A stretch of DNA of 64,000 nt, taken from positions 62,001 to 126,000 of the forward strand of contig NZ_LWTX01000001.1 in NCBI RefSeq assembly GCF_002094305.1. The letters are read 5' to 3'. This document shows, in pieces, positions 47,306 to 56,920 of the stretch (within the stretch, counting starts at the first letter, position 1; each line of letters starts with the position of its first letter). The stretch comes from Prescottella equi (GTDB lineage Bacteria > Actinomycetota > Actinomycetes > Mycobacteriales > Mycobacteriaceae). The notes beneath the pieces were generated by a model. The model was not told the DNA's origin. It saw only the letters and a list, made by a program, of their open reading frames with translations, and did no database searches. The position numbers were made by a program, and so were the translations under genes.

Positions 47306-48072
47306 CCGTGCAGCTCACCGAGACGACGGTCACCCGCAGTGGTCACACGATTTCCTACCGTGACAGTGGCAGCACTTTCTCTGGGACGCATCAGGTTCCG
47401 GTGATCCTGGTGCACGGCATGGGCGGGGACAACCGCACATGGGACCGGTTCGCGCGGTCGATGACGGCGAGGGGGCGCCGGGTCCTCGCGGTGGACCTGC
47501 GCGGACACGGACGCAGTGCCCGGGCCGCGTCCTACCTGTTCGGTGAGTTCGGCGACGACATCCTGGGGCTGTGCGAGGACCTCGACTTCGACCGGGTCGA
47601 TCTCGTGGGGCATTCGCTCGGTGGGCACGCGGTGTCGCTGGTCGCGCAGCAGCAACCCGAACTGGTGCGTCGTCTGGTCCTCGAGGAGGCGCCGCTGCCG
47701 CTGCGGCCGGGTGATCCTGTTCCGAACTTCGCCGGCAGGCTGCCGTCGCTCGTCGAGTTGTGGCACGCGACCACCAGCATGCTGCGCAGCCCGCGTGCGG
47801 TGTGGGCGTTCGACCGGTCGATGACGGCGTCGGCCCTCACACAGTTCCACGAGCCCAATCGGCTGTGGTGGCAACGCCTCACGGACATCGAGGCGCGGAC
47901 CCTGATCCTGCGCGGCGGACCCACCGGCATGGTCGACCCGGTACTGCTCGACGCCGCGGTCGAGGCGATCCGGGACTGCGAGGTGGTCTCGTTCGCGTGT
48001 GGGCACAGTATCCATCGGGATCGGTTCCGCGACTTCGAGAACGCGGTGCTGCCCTTCCTGATGGCGCCCTGA
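47302..48072 (+). CDS. alpha/beta-fold hydrolase
   Basis: A 256-aa alpha/beta hydrolase with HGMGGDNRTW, nucleophile Ser105 in GHSLGG, a likely acid in GMVDP and a histidine in CGHSIHRD. Substrate unknown. The ATG overlaps the copper ATPase stop, so it is cotranscribed, although a functional link to copper is not evident. Confidence 0.82.
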   Translation: MTVQLTETTVTRSGHTISYRDSGSTFSGTHQVPVILVHGMGGDNRTWDRFARSMTARGRRVLAVDLRGHGRSARAASYLFGEFGDDILGLCEDLDFDRVDLVGHSLGGHAVSLVAQQQPELVRRLVLEEAPLPLRPGDPVPNFAGRLPSLVELWHATTSMLRSPRAVWAFDRSMTASALTQFHEPNRLWWQRLTDIEARTLILRGGPTGMVDPVLLDAAVEAIRDCEVVSFACGHSIHRDRFRDFENAVLPFLMAP

Positions 48073-48119
48073 ACCTGATGCGGCCCTGAAACCCGGCCCC
48101 GCGTGGCAGTATGCGGGAC

Positions 48120-48632
48120 ATGGGTTTCCGGGATGGGATGCGTGGTGGAAACGGCAAACTGATTGCCTGGTCGGTCGCCTTCGTGGTGTCGCAGGCGAAC
48201 ATCGCGCGTCTGCTCGGCTCGGTCGGGCCGAAGCTGTTGAAGACGCAGACGGCTCGGTCGGCGCACGCGTACCGAACGGTCCTCGACGGGATGGACCCTG
48301 CGGAGACCGAGCGCTACCGCAGCCACTTCTATCCGGACTTCGTGCACCCGATCGTCTACGCGGCGGCGTTGCGAGCCGGGGCGCGGCGCCTCGATGAACT
48401 GGCGCCGCTGTCGCCGACGGCCAGGCGGGTGCTTCTCGCCGCGCCCGTCGTCGCGGCCGCGGGCGACTACATCGAGAACGTCGCCGGGCTGTACCTGCTC
48501 GATCACCGGTACCGGATCACCGACCGCACCATCCGCGCCACGACCGCGGTGAGCACCACCAAGTGGGTGCTCGCGCTGGGGTCGCTGGCTTACCTGACCC
48601 GCGGCTTCGCCCGGGTGTGGCGCGGGCGCTGA
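48120..48632 (+). CDS. hypothetical membrane-associated protein
   Basis: A protein of 170 aa (173 aa from the alternative ATG at 48111). It has hydrophobic segments near residues 13-32, 105-125 and 145-160, and a distinctive YRSHFYPDFVHPIVYAAALRAG stretch. No known domain is recognised. It lies between a hydrolase and a YdeI-like gene in the same direction. Confidence 0.6.
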   Translation: MGFRDGMRGGNGKLIAWSVAFVVSQANIARLLGSVGPKLLKTQTARSAHAYRTVLDGMDPAETERYRSHFYPDFVHPIVYAAALRAGARRLDELAPLSPTARRVLLAAPVVAAAGDYIENVAGLYLLDHRYRITDRTIRATTAVSTTKWVLALGSLAYLTRGFARVWRGR

Positions 48633-48633
48633 C

Positions 48634-49209
48634 ATGGCGGACGACCTGCCTGTCGAGCAGTTCTCGGACCCGGATGCGTTTCGGGAGTGGTTGCGCGCCA
48701 ACACGTCCACATCGACCGGAGTGTGGCTGAAGCTCGCGAAGAAGGGTTCGGAGCACACGACCGTCACCTACGCGGAGGCGGTGGAGGTGGCGCTGTGTTT
48801 CGGCTGGATCGACAGCCAGGCTCGTCGGCTCGACGACGACTTCCGCCTGCAACGGTTCACGCCCCGCCGCGCCCGTAGTCCGTGGTCGAAGCGCAACCGC
48901 GAGGCGGTGGAGGCGCTACTCGCGCGCGGGTTGATGGAGCCGTCCGGCCTCGCTGCAGTCGAGGCAGCCAAGTCCGACGGGCGGTGGGAGCGCGCCTACG
49001 ACGGGCCCAAGGACGCCCAGGTGCCGCCCGACTTCGCCGCCGCGTTGGCCGCGAACCCGGCAGCGGAGGCGTTCTTCGCGACACTCGACAGCCGCAACCG
49101 GTTCGCGGCGCTGTATCGCATCCAGGACGCCAAGCGTCCCGACACCCGGGCCCGGCGGATCGCCTCGTTCGTCGAGCAGTTCGCCGAGGGCCGGAAGTTC
49201 TACGGGTGA
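48634..49209 (+). CDS. YdeI/OmpD-associated family protein
   Basis: A 191-aa soluble protein of the YdeI family (also called bacteriocin-protection). Typical features are WLRANTSTSTGVWLKLAKKG, EVALCFGWIDSQARRLDDDF, the RFTPRRARSPWSKRN motif and the C-terminal ARRIASFVEQFAEGRKFY. Biochemical role is not established. Its stop overlaps the GTG of the lipoprotein gene downstream. Confidence 0.85.
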   Translation: MADDLPVEQFSDPDAFREWLRANTSTSTGVWLKLAKKGSEHTTVTYAEAVEVALCFGWIDSQARRLDDDFRLQRFTPRRARSPWSKRNREAVEALLARGLMEPSGLAAVEAAKSDGRWERAYDGPKDAQVPPDFAAALAANPAAEAFFATLDSRNRFAALYRIQDAKRPDTRARRIASFVEQFAEGRKFYG

Positions 49210-50189
49210 GGCGCACATTCGCGCTGGTAACCGGGGTACTCACGTGCGCACTCCTCGCTGCGTGTGACGGCGGCGACGTCTCTTATCGACCTCCCGTCGC
49301 CGCAACGTTCGACCGTGCCGATTGCCAGGCCCCCGACATCGAGCGACGGCTGACTGCACTCGTGGACGACGGTATCGACACCGGTCCGCCCGCCCAGGGC
49401 GTCGGCTACCCGCCCGCAGACTTCATGCCGGTCTCCGTCGTCCGCTGCGAGCGCGGCGAGAACTCGTCGGGTGCACTGACGATCGACAGTGTGCGGCTCG
49501 AGGGTGACATCGGGGCAGCGTGGGACGCCTTCCGGGAAGAATCCGAGCGGTTCCCCGAGGGCGCCATGGCGAGCTGTATACGTCAGACACCCTCGGTCGC
49601 AGTGTGGTTCGTCGACGACGAGGGGCGCGCAGTACGACCGGCGTGGCCATCCACGGGATGCGGACCCAAGGACGGCCCCATCGCTGCCCTCGCGAAACTG
49701 CGCGAGGTGGACCGGCAACAGCATGTCACTGCGCTGCGGGCGGACGATCCCGGCGTCTGCGACACCAAGTTCGGCTCGGCGTTCTCCACGACGACCGATG
49801 TGGACGTGCGGCCCGATTCCGAGGAGGAGCGGCGTGCCCGAATCTCCGAGAAATCCGCGCTCGCCTTCCCGATCGACGGCATCGGTCGGCTGCAGGTGTG
49901 CCGATACCGCGAGACCGGTGGCGAGTCGACCCAGGAGTCGCGCTCGCGCCTGACGGTCCAGCAGAGTGCCGACGTCGTGCTCGGTGTCGTCGCCGCCCCG
50001 GCGGCCTCGGCGTGCTCACTCGTCGCGACCCGCACCGCCACGATTGCGCTGCTGCGCCCGGACGGTTCCGGCGGAGATCGGATCGACGTCGAACTCGACG
50101 GCTGCACGCGGGCGACGGCGTCCGGCTTGCTGCGGCAGGTCGTGGTACCGGCCTCGGTGCTCGAAGTGATCGATACCGGTACACAATGA
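49206..50189 (+). CDS. predicted lipoprotein of unknown function
   Basis: A 327-aa secreted protein. The signal sequence FALVTGVLTCALLAAC ends in a lipobox with Cys21 or nearby. The mature part has several spaced cysteines (CQAPD, VRCERG, SCIRQ, TGCGP, GVCDTKF, VCRYRE, SACSL, GCTRA), probably forming disulfide bonds outside the cell. No domain is recognised. The GTG overlaps the YdeI-like stop. Confidence 0.7.
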   Translation: MRRTFALVTGVLTCALLAACDGGDVSYRPPVAATFDRADCQAPDIERRLTALVDDGIDTGPPAQGVGYPPADFMPVSVVRCERGENSSGALTIDSVRLEGDIGAAWDAFREESERFPEGAMASCIRQTPSVAVWFVDDEGRAVRPAWPSTGCGPKDGPIAALAKLREVDRQQHVTALRADDPGVCDTKFGSAFSTTTDVDVRPDSEEERRARISEKSALAFPIDGIGRLQVCRYRETGGESTQESRSRLTVQQSADVVLGVVAAPAASACSLVATRTATIALLRPDGSGGDRIDVELDGCTRATASGLLRQVVVPASVLEVIDTGTQ

Positions 50190-50193
50190 CGAG

Positions 50194-51111
50194 GTGAGTG
50201 AATCGGTACCCCAGGCTGGCCCCTTCACGTGTTCGGTGTTGTCCGCGGACGAACCGCTGCCCGGCACCGCGGCGCAGGTCGCAGGGTGGGTGTGTGTGGA
50301 GTATCCGGGCGCGTGGGGGCGGGACGTACTGGACGGGACTGCCCTGGGCCCCGAGTTGGCGGCCGCCCTGACGGATCGGGCCGATGCGGCCGGCGTTCGA
50401 ATCATGTTCATTCGGCGTCCGGGGCGCACAGAGGACCGCGGCACCCGGACGGTCCTGCTGGCGAACTCGCATCCCGACGACGCGTGGTGCGAGCGGCTCG
50501 AGATCGGAGCGGTCGCCGACCTCCTCGACATCGACCTGACACGGATCGCCGGCCCGGCGCCGGGGCTGGGGGAGCGCGTCGACGGTCCGATAGTGCTGGT
50601 GTGCGCACACGGCAAGCGCGACCAGTGCTGCGCGGTCCTGGGGCGTCCGGTCGCGGCGACGCTCGCAGCGGAGTTCTCCGGCGACGTGTGGGAGTGCTCG
50701 CACACCGGCGGCCACCGCTTCGCGCCGTCGATGATCCTGCTACCGAGCGGCCAAACGTACGGCCGGCTCACCCCCGCCGAGAGCGGTCTCGCGGTGTGGG
50801 CCGCGCGCAGCGACGAGGTCTACCTGCCCGGCCTGCGCGGACGCAGCGTCTGGGGACAGCGCGGCCAGGTCGCGGAGGTGGCGGTACGTCAGGGCGTGCC
50901 GGCCGGAATCGACGACCTGACGGTGGACGAGAGAGCGCAGCATCCGGTGGTGAGCCACCGCGACGGGCGCCGCTGGCAGGTGACGGTCGAGCAGCGTGAA
51001 CTGCCGGCCCGTCCGGCCAGCTGCGGCGCGGACGCCAAACCGGTCCGCCCGGTCGTCGCGGTCCACGTACGCGAACTCCCCGCCGAGGTTCCGGCGGGGA
51101 GTCCGATGTAG
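50194..51111 (+). CDS. sucrase/ferredoxin-like (thioredoxin-fold) family protein
   Basis: A 305-aa Suc_Fer-like protein. The cluster-type motif CAHGKRDQCCAVLGR and the downstream WECSHTGGHRFAPSMILLP are the family hallmarks and suggest a [2Fe-2S]-binding thioredoxin-like ferredoxin. The physiological role is unknown. It starts at GTG four bases after the lipoprotein stop and ends eight bases before the convergent monooxygenase gene. Confidence 0.85.
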   Translation: MSESVPQAGPFTCSVLSADEPLPGTAAQVAGWVCVEYPGAWGRDVLDGTALGPELAAALTDRADAAGVRIMFIRRPGRTEDRGTRTVLLANSHPDDAWCERLEIGAVADLLDIDLTRIAGPAPGLGERVDGPIVLVCAHGKRDQCCAVLGRPVAATLAAEFSGDVWECSHTGGHRFAPSMILLPSGQTYGRLTPAESGLAVWAARSDEVYLPGLRGRSVWGQRGQVAEVAVRQGVPAGIDDLTVDERAQHPVVSHRDGRRWQVTVEQRELPARPASCGADAKPVRPVVAVHVRELPAEVPAGSPM

Positions 51112-51118
51112 TTGTCCG

Positions 51119-52567
51119 TCAGCCCGATTCGGCGACGCGTGCCGCCGGACGGGCATGCGGCGACCCGATCGGAACCACCTTGCGTGGCGCGTGCGTGCGC
51201 TCCCGGATTCCGAAATTGTTGGAGAGAAATGATTCCGCGGAATCGTCGAGGATATTCATCCACTCGTCGTGCAACGGCGGGGCGACGGTTCCGGTCAGCG
51301 TCGACGTGTAGCTGCAGTTCCGGTAGCCCATGATGTCGTTCTTCTTGTCCTTCTTCCACTTCTTGAACAGCTCGCCCTGTTTTTCGACGTGGAATTCGGG
51401 GTAGTCGGTCCGGTCGACCAGATCACGAATGTACGCCGCCTGGAAATCGATCTCTTCGACTGCGTTCTGCAGGTTTTCCTCGCGTTCGCGCCACGCGTCG
51501 ATATCTCGCTCGCGGGCGTCATGATCGGGCAATTCGATGCGATCGAGAATCACGTCGCGCACATACCAGGCCTGCGCGTCGAACATATTGAACGTGAAGT
51601 ACTGGTCCTGCATGCCCAGGAAGAACAGGTGCGGATCAGCCTGCGAGACGACACCCTTGTAGATGCCGCGCGGGTACAGACGGTTGTTCGTCTTCAGAGT
51701 CAGCTCGTCGGGCAGGAACGGGAAGTGGTGCCGGTACCCGGTGCAGAGCACGATGGCGTCCACCTCACGGGTGCTGCCGTCCTGGAAGTGCACGGTGTTG
51801 CCGTCGATCGCGGTGAGCAGCGGCACCTCGGACAGACCCTCGGGCCAGTCGTGCCCCATCGGGCTCGTGCGGTAGCTGAAGGTGACCTCGGCGGCGCCGT
51901 ACTTGAAGCACTGGGTGCCGATGTCCTCCGCGGAATAGCTGCTGCCGATCAGCAGGAGGCGCTTACCTGTGAATTCCCGTGCGTCACGGAAATCGTGCGC
52001 GTGCAGGACGCGTCCCGGGAAGTCCTCGATGCCGTCGAAATGGGGCACGTTCGGAGTGGAGAAATGTCCGGTTGCCACCACTACGTGATCGAACAGTTCG
52101 GTCTCGAGCACGTCCTTGCGGTGGTCGGCGACGGTCACCGCGAACCTGTCCGGGCCGTTCTCGGTCGGCACGCGTTCCACCCACCGGACGGCGGTGTCGA
52201 AGCGGATGTACTTGCGGACGTCGTCCTGATCCACCCGGCCCATGATGTAGTCGTGCAGCACCGCCCGCGGCGGATACGACGGAATGGGCCGGCCGAAATG
52301 TTCCTCGAAAGAATAGTCGGCGAACTCCAGGCACTCCTTCGGCCCGTTGGACCAGAGGAAGCGATACATGCTCCCGTGTACCGGTTCGCCGTGTTGGTCG
52401 AGACCCGTGCGCCACGTGTAGTTCCACATGCCGCCCAGATCGCTCTGCTTTTCGTAACAAACAATTTCGGGCATCGACCCAAGACCTGATTTACGTGCAG
52501 ACTCGAATGCCCTCAACTGTGCGAGGCCACTCGGACCGGCTCCCAAAATCGCGATCCTTGGCGTCAA
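51119..52567 (-). CDS. trimethylamine monooxygenase-like flavin monooxygenase
   Basis: A 482-aa class B flavoprotein monooxygenase that closely resembles bacterial trimethylamine monooxygenase. FAD motif ILGAGPSG (7-14), the block [17 protein letters not shown], the NADPH motif [14 protein letters not shown] and the FMO fingerprint FxGxxxHxxxF ([11 protein letters not shown]) are present. It should oxygenate small amines or sulfides using NADPH. GGGAGAG supports a TTG start at 52567; the frame stays open upstream to 52633 without such a site. Composition is less GC-rich than its neighbours and the gene is solitary. Confidence 0.82.
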   Translation of the reverse strand: MTPRIAILGAGPSGLAQLRAFESARKSGLGSMPEIVCYEKQSDLGGMWNYTWRTGLDQHGEPVHGSMYRFLWSNGPKECLEFADYSFEEHFGRPIPSYPPRAVLHDYIMGRVDQDDVRKYIRFDTAVRWVERVPTENGPDRFAVTVADHRKDVLETELFDHVVVATGHFSTPNVPHFDGIEDFPGRVLHAHDFRDAREFTGKRLLLIGSSYSAEDIGTQCFKYGAAEVTFSYRTSPMGHDWPEGLSEVPLLTAIDGNTVHFQDGSTREVDAIVLCTGYRHHFPFLPDELTLKTNNRLYPRGIYKGVVSQADPHLFFLGMQDQYFTFNMFDAQAWYVRDVILDRIELPDHDARERDIDAWREREENLQNAVEEIDFQAAYIRDLVDRTDYPEFHVEKQGELFKKWKKDKKNDIMGYRNCSYTSTLTGTVAPPLHDEWMNILDDSAESFLSNNFGIRERTHAPRKVVPIGSPHARPAARVAESG

Positions 52568-52697
52568 AGTTCTCTCCCTATTTTCGGTGATCCCTCCTAT
52601 CTTGCTTAGCACAGCGAAAGACGGTTTGGCCAACTCGTGAATCGAAATTGTGTGCGATCGCGTCGGCGAAATTCACCCGTTCACCAGTGCAAACGCC

Positions 52698-54704
52698 TCA
52701 CCAGTGCGCGCCCGGAATCAGCCGGGCGAGACGGCGCCCGAACCGCGCCGCCACGGCGGTCGGACCGGTCGGTCGAGGGGCGGGAGTGGACGAGTGAGGC
52801 TCGAGAGGCGCGGGGGTGCCGACCTCGGCTTCGGCCTCCCCGCGCGCCGCCGGCGAATCGGGGAATGCGTGATACATCTGCGACAGTGCGCGGTCCTTGA
52901 GGCGAGGCGCGAATATGCCGCCGAATTCGGCGAGAGTGCCGACGGGGACGTCGATGCGTTTGGGTTTCTCGATCAACGCGCGGACCACCATGGCGGCGGC
53001 CTTCTCCGGACTGGCGGCGGGCCCGGCGTTGTACTGACCGGTCGGCGCGATCATCGGGGTGCGCACCAGTGGCATGTGAATCGTGGTGAACGTGATGCCG
53101 TCCGATAACGTCTCGGCGGCGGCGACGTCCGCGAACGCGTCGAGCGCGGACTTGCTCGCGACGTACGCCGCGAATCGTGGTGTCCGGGCCTGGACGCCGG
53201 CGGTGCTGATGTCGACGATGTGACCGAAGCGGCGCTCACGCATGTGCGGCAGCAGCGCCAGCACCATGCGCACCGCGCCGAAGTAGTTGACCGCCATCGT
53301 GCGCTCGAAGTCGTGCAGTCGGTCGGTCGAGTGGTACAGGCCACGCCGGATGGAGCGGCCGGCGTTGTTGACGAGCATGTCGACGTGATCGTGTTCGGTC
53401 AGAATCGACTTCACCGTCCGCTCGACGGCCTCGCTGTCGGTGACGTCGCACTGGTAGGCGTACGCCGATCCGCCGGCCTCCCGGATCCCGGACACGACGG
53501 CGTCCAGTTCGTCGGCGCGGCGGGCCAGCAGCAACACGGTCGCGCCCTTGGCGGCGGTCGCGATCGCGGCGGCGCGTCCGATGCCGGAGGACGCCCCGGT
53601 GATGACGACGTTCCGGTTCACGAGGGGGCCGGCCGGGTCGTCACGCCGGGCACGGTCCGGGTCGAGATGCTCGCGCCAGTACGCCCACAGCGTCTCCGCG
53701 TACGACGGGAAGGGCGGCACCGCAATTCCGCTGTCGTGCAGGGCTTCTCGTGTTCTCTCCGTGGTGAACCGGGCCGGCAGGGTGAGGTGGTCGAGCATGA
53801 CCGGCGGGACGCCCATGCGGCGCAGCGCGACGTCGCGGACCCCACGTACCTGCGCGGGCGGATCGAGCAACGGCCGGGCGAGAGCCCCGGGGAGATCGGC
53901 GACCGGGGTGGGCGCATGCGCGGCCTTCGCGAGTGCGGCATAGATCTGCCGAACCGGCTGGGCGTCCGGCGAGACGAGGTGGAACGTCCGGTGGTCGAGG
54001 CCCGGCCGCAGCATCAGCTCCACGATCGCGGCGGCGACGAAGTCCACCGGAACCACGTTGGTGTAGCCGAGTTTCGGGACGGCCACCGGCAGCGCGGACG
54101 GCAGCTTCGCGAGGGCGGCGAGCGCGGGGAAGAAGTAGTATGGGCCGTCCACCTTGTCCATCTCGCCGGTGACCGAGCTCCCGACCACAGCTGCTGGACG
54201 ATAGACCCGCCACGGAACGCCGGAGGTGCGCACCAGCCGCTCGGCCTCGAACTTGGTGCGGTGGTACGGCGTCGGGAAGTGCTGGCCGAGGTCGAAGTCG
54301 TCCTCGGTGAACCGGCCGGGGTGATCGCCGGCCACCGCGATGGACGAGACGTGGTGCAGCGTCGCACCGAGTCCCGAGGCGAGGTCGATCACCGCCCGGG
54401 TGCCGTCGATGTTGGTCGACGCCTGCTCCTCGCCCGCGGCGAGGTCGTAGATCGCGCCGAGATGCAGCACGTGGTCGGCGGCCGGTGGCGGGGTCCGCAG
54501 CCCGAGCCCCGGCGCGGTGAGGTCGCCGACGAGTGCGTGGACCCGGGCGCGGTCGGGCCAGCGCTCGGCCGACCGCTCGAACTTCGACAGCGAACCGGGG
54601 CGGACGAGGACGTGCACCTGCGCCGACGGGTCCCGTTCGAGTAGCCGCTCGATCGTGTGCCTGCCGAGGAATCCCGTGCCGCCCGTGACGATGTACGTGG
54701 CCAT
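52698..54704 (-). CDS. acrA1: two-domain SDR, fatty acyl-CoA reductase-like (AcrA1 type)
   Basis: A 668-aa fusion. The N-terminal extended SDR (about residues 1-350) has TGGTGFLG and YHRTK and resembles the reductase domain of fatty acyl-CoA reductases. The C-terminal classical SDR (about 365-610) has TGASSGIGRAA, NNAG and YVASKSA. M. tuberculosis Rv3391 (acrA1) near imuB has this architecture. It is probably involved in making fatty aldehydes or alcohols, or mycolate-related lipids. Confidence 0.85.
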   Translation of the reverse strand: MATYIVTGGTGFLGRHTIERLLERDPSAQVHVLVRPGSLSKFERSAERWPDRARVHALVGDLTAPGLGLRTPPPAADHVLHLGAIYDLAAGEEQASTNIDGTRAVIDLASGLGATLHHVSSIAVAGDHPGRFTEDDFDLGQHFPTPYHRTKFEAERLVRTSGVPWRVYRPAAVVGSSVTGEMDKVDGPYYFFPALAALAKLPSALPVAVPKLGYTNVVPVDFVAAAIVELMLRPGLDHRTFHLVSPDAQPVRQIYAALAKAAHAPTPVADLPGALARPLLDPPAQVRGVRDVALRRMGVPPVMLDHLTLPARFTTERTREALHDSGIAVPPFPSYAETLWAYWREHLDPDRARRDDPAGPLVNRNVVITGASSGIGRAAAIATAAKGATVLLLARRADELDAVVSGIREAGGSAYAYQCDVTDSEAVERTVKSILTEHDHVDMLVNNAGRSIRRGLYHSTDRLHDFERTMAVNYFGAVRMVLALLPHMRERRFGHIVDISTAGVQARTPRFAAYVASKSALDAFADVAAAETLSDGITFTTIHMPLVRTPMIAPTGQYNAGPAASPEKAAAMVVRALIEKPKRIDVPVGTLAEFGGIFAPRLKDRALSQMYHAFPDSPAARGEAEAEVGTPAPLEPHSSTPAPRPTGPTAVAARFGRRLARLIPGAHW

Positions 54705-54754
54705 ACCCCGGAACTTACTCTGAAGTAAGGAGCGTCACCAGGGATACGCGAATC

Positions 54755-56875
54755 TCAGTGACCGAGTCCGACACGCGCGTGCACTCGCCGCATCCAGGCC
54801 GGGGCCCACCAGTTGGCCTCACCCATCAGCTTGACCAGCGACGGCACCAGCAGCATCCGCACGACCGTCGCGTCGATGATCAGCGCGAGAATCATGCCGA
54901 CGCCGAGGAACCGCATGATCGACAGCCCCGACACCGTGAAGGCGCCGGTGACGACGATGAGCAGCATCGCCGCCGCGGTGACGACCCGGCCGGTGCGTTC
55001 GGCTCCGATCCGGACGGCCTCCTCGGTGGTGGCGCCGGCTGCCCGGGCCTCCACCATCCGCGACATCAGGAACACCTCGTAGTCGGTGGACAACCCGAAC
55101 ACCACCGCGAGAATGAGCACCACGAACGTGGCCTCGAGCGGGGCCGGAGTGACACCGAGGAGTTCGGCGCCGTGCCCCTCCTGGAACACCCACGTGAGGA
55201 CGCCGAACGTCGCGGCGAGGCTCAGACCCGCCATCGCGACGGCCTTGATCGGCAGCACCACCGATCCGAACGCCAGGAACATCAGCACCAGCGTCGAGAG
55301 CACCATGATCGCGATCATCGCGGGCAAGAAGCGCACGATCGCGGCGTTGCCGTCGTCGACGGAGGCCTGCCCGCCGCCGACGAGCAGTTCGGTGCCCGGC
55401 GGGGCCTCGATCCCCCGCAAGCCCTGCACGGCGTCGCCGGCCGCGCCGCCCTCGACACCCTCGGCGTAGAGGGCCTGGATCGCGGTCACGTCGTTCTTCG
55501 TCGCGAGCACGACGGCCTGCGAGATGCCGTCCACCTGCTTGGCCTCGGCGACGACCCTCGACAGATCGCCCGGGGATGCGGGTGCCCCGCCGGGGCCGCG
55601 CAGGACCAGCGTCGCTCCTTCGCCGGTCGACGGGAACTCGGTCGTGAGCGTCTCGGTGGCGATGCGGGCCGGATCATCGGCCGGCAGTGCGGTGTAGGTG
55701 ATCTCGCCGAGTGTCGCCTTCGTCAGCGGCGCGGCGAGCACCAGCAGGCCCGCGGTGATGCCGACCGCGACGACCGCCGGTCGCCTCATCACCTTCGTGA
55801 CGACACCGCCCCAGAAGCGCCGTGCGCGTTCCTCGCCGCGTTGCGCCGCACCCTTACGCCACGACAGTGCGTCGATGCGGTGGCCGAGGATCGCGAGCAG
55901 CGCGGGTAGGACGGTCAGCGACAGCACCGCCGCACCCGTGACGGCTGCGATCGCGCCGAAACCGAGCGAGCGGATCACCGCCTGCGGGAACACCAGCATG
56001 CCCGCGAACGCGCACACCAGCAGCAGACCCGAGAACATCACGGTGCGACCGGCCGTCAGCACGGTCCGGCGGGCGGCGTCGGCGGGCGCGGCGCCACTCC
56101 TGAGTTCCTCACGGAACCGACTCACGATGAACAGGCCGTAGTCGATCGCCAGCCCCAGCCCGATGAGCGACGCGACGTTGAGCGCGAACGAACTGACCTC
56201 GGTCACTCCGGTGAGCAGGCGCAGGATACCCAGTGAACTGAGGACCGAGAGCAGTCCGACGAACACCGGGACGGCGGCCGCGGCCACCCCGCCGAACACG
56301 AACACCAACAGCACCAACGTGATCGGGATCGCGATGGCCTCGGCGCGGACCAGGTCGGCCTGCAACCGGTTGCTGAGCGAGACCCCGACCACGGCCCCGC
56401 CCGCGAATTCGGATTCCACCCCGTCGATCTCGAGCCTCGGCAGCAGGTCGCCGAAATTGGCGACGGTCACCTCCGCGTCGGGCGAGAGCACGATCGACGC
56501 GGCCACCTTCGTCCCGTCGTTCGAGAGCAGCAACTGTTTCGCCGGCGGGACAGCGGTCCAGTACGACGTCACCGACTGGGTCGGCACGTCGGCCGCGAAC
56601 CGGTCGAGGGTCTCGGTGACGACCGGCTCCAGCTCGGCGAGGGTCTGCCCCGCAGGGACCGTGTAGATCGCGACGATGTCGGGATCCTGGCGGCCGAAGT
56701 TGTCGTCGACGATCTTCGACACCTGTGCCGATTCGCTTCCCGGATCGGTGTAGCCGCCCTGACTGAGTTTGGAGAACACGCCGGTGCCCCAGATTCCCGC
56801 CACCACGGCGGCGATCAGAACGACCGCCAGTACCCACCATTTGCGTGAAACGACGATCGAGGCCCAGCGTGTCAT
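54755..56875 (-). CDS. MMPL family RND transporter
   Basis: A 706-aa membrane transporter with two halves, each with one helix, an extracytoplasmic loop of about 130-150 residues and five or six helices. The conserved GLGLAIDYGLFIVSRFREE of the first half and VFGLSTDYEVFLMSRMVEA of the second are the MMPL signatures, with the proton-relay Asp-Tyr pairs. It exports lipids or drugs. It lies 50 bp upstream of, and in the same direction as, the acrA1-like gene, so the two may cooperate in lipid formation and export. Confidence 0.92.
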   Translation of the reverse strand: MTRWASIVVSRKWWVLAVVLIAAVVAGIWGTGVFSKLSQGGYTDPGSESAQVSKIVDDNFGRQDPDIVAIYTVPAGQTLAELEPVVTETLDRFAADVPTQSVTSYWTAVPPAKQLLLSNDGTKVAASIVLSPDAEVTVANFGDLLPRLEIDGVESEFAGGAVVGVSLSNRLQADLVRAEAIAIPITLVLLVFVFGGVAAAAVPVFVGLLSVLSSLGILRLLTGVTEVSSFALNVASLIGLGLAIDYGLFIVSRFREELRSGAAPADAARRTVLTAGRTVMFSGLLLVCAFAGMLVFPQAVIRSLGFGAIAAVTGAAVLSLTVLPALLAILGHRIDALSWRKGAAQRGEERARRFWGGVVTKVMRRPAVVAVGITAGLLVLAAPLTKATLGEITYTALPADDPARIATETLTTEFPSTGEGATLVLRGPGGAPASPGDLSRVVAEAKQVDGISQAVVLATKNDVTAIQALYAEGVEGGAAGDAVQGLRGIEAPPGTELLVGGGQASVDDGNAAIVRFLPAMIAIMVLSTLVLMFLAFGSVVLPIKAVAMAGLSLAATFGVLTWVFQEGHGAELLGVTPAPLEATFVVLILAVVFGLSTDYEVFLMSRMVEARAAGATTEEAVRIGAERTGRVVTAAAMLLIVVTGAFTVSGLSIMRFLGVGMILALIIDATVVRMLLVPSLVKLMGEANWWAPAWMRRVHARVGLGH

Positions 56876-56920
56876 TCCCGCGACTCTAGCGACCGACCCG
56901 GCCCGTCATCTCCGTCCAGG

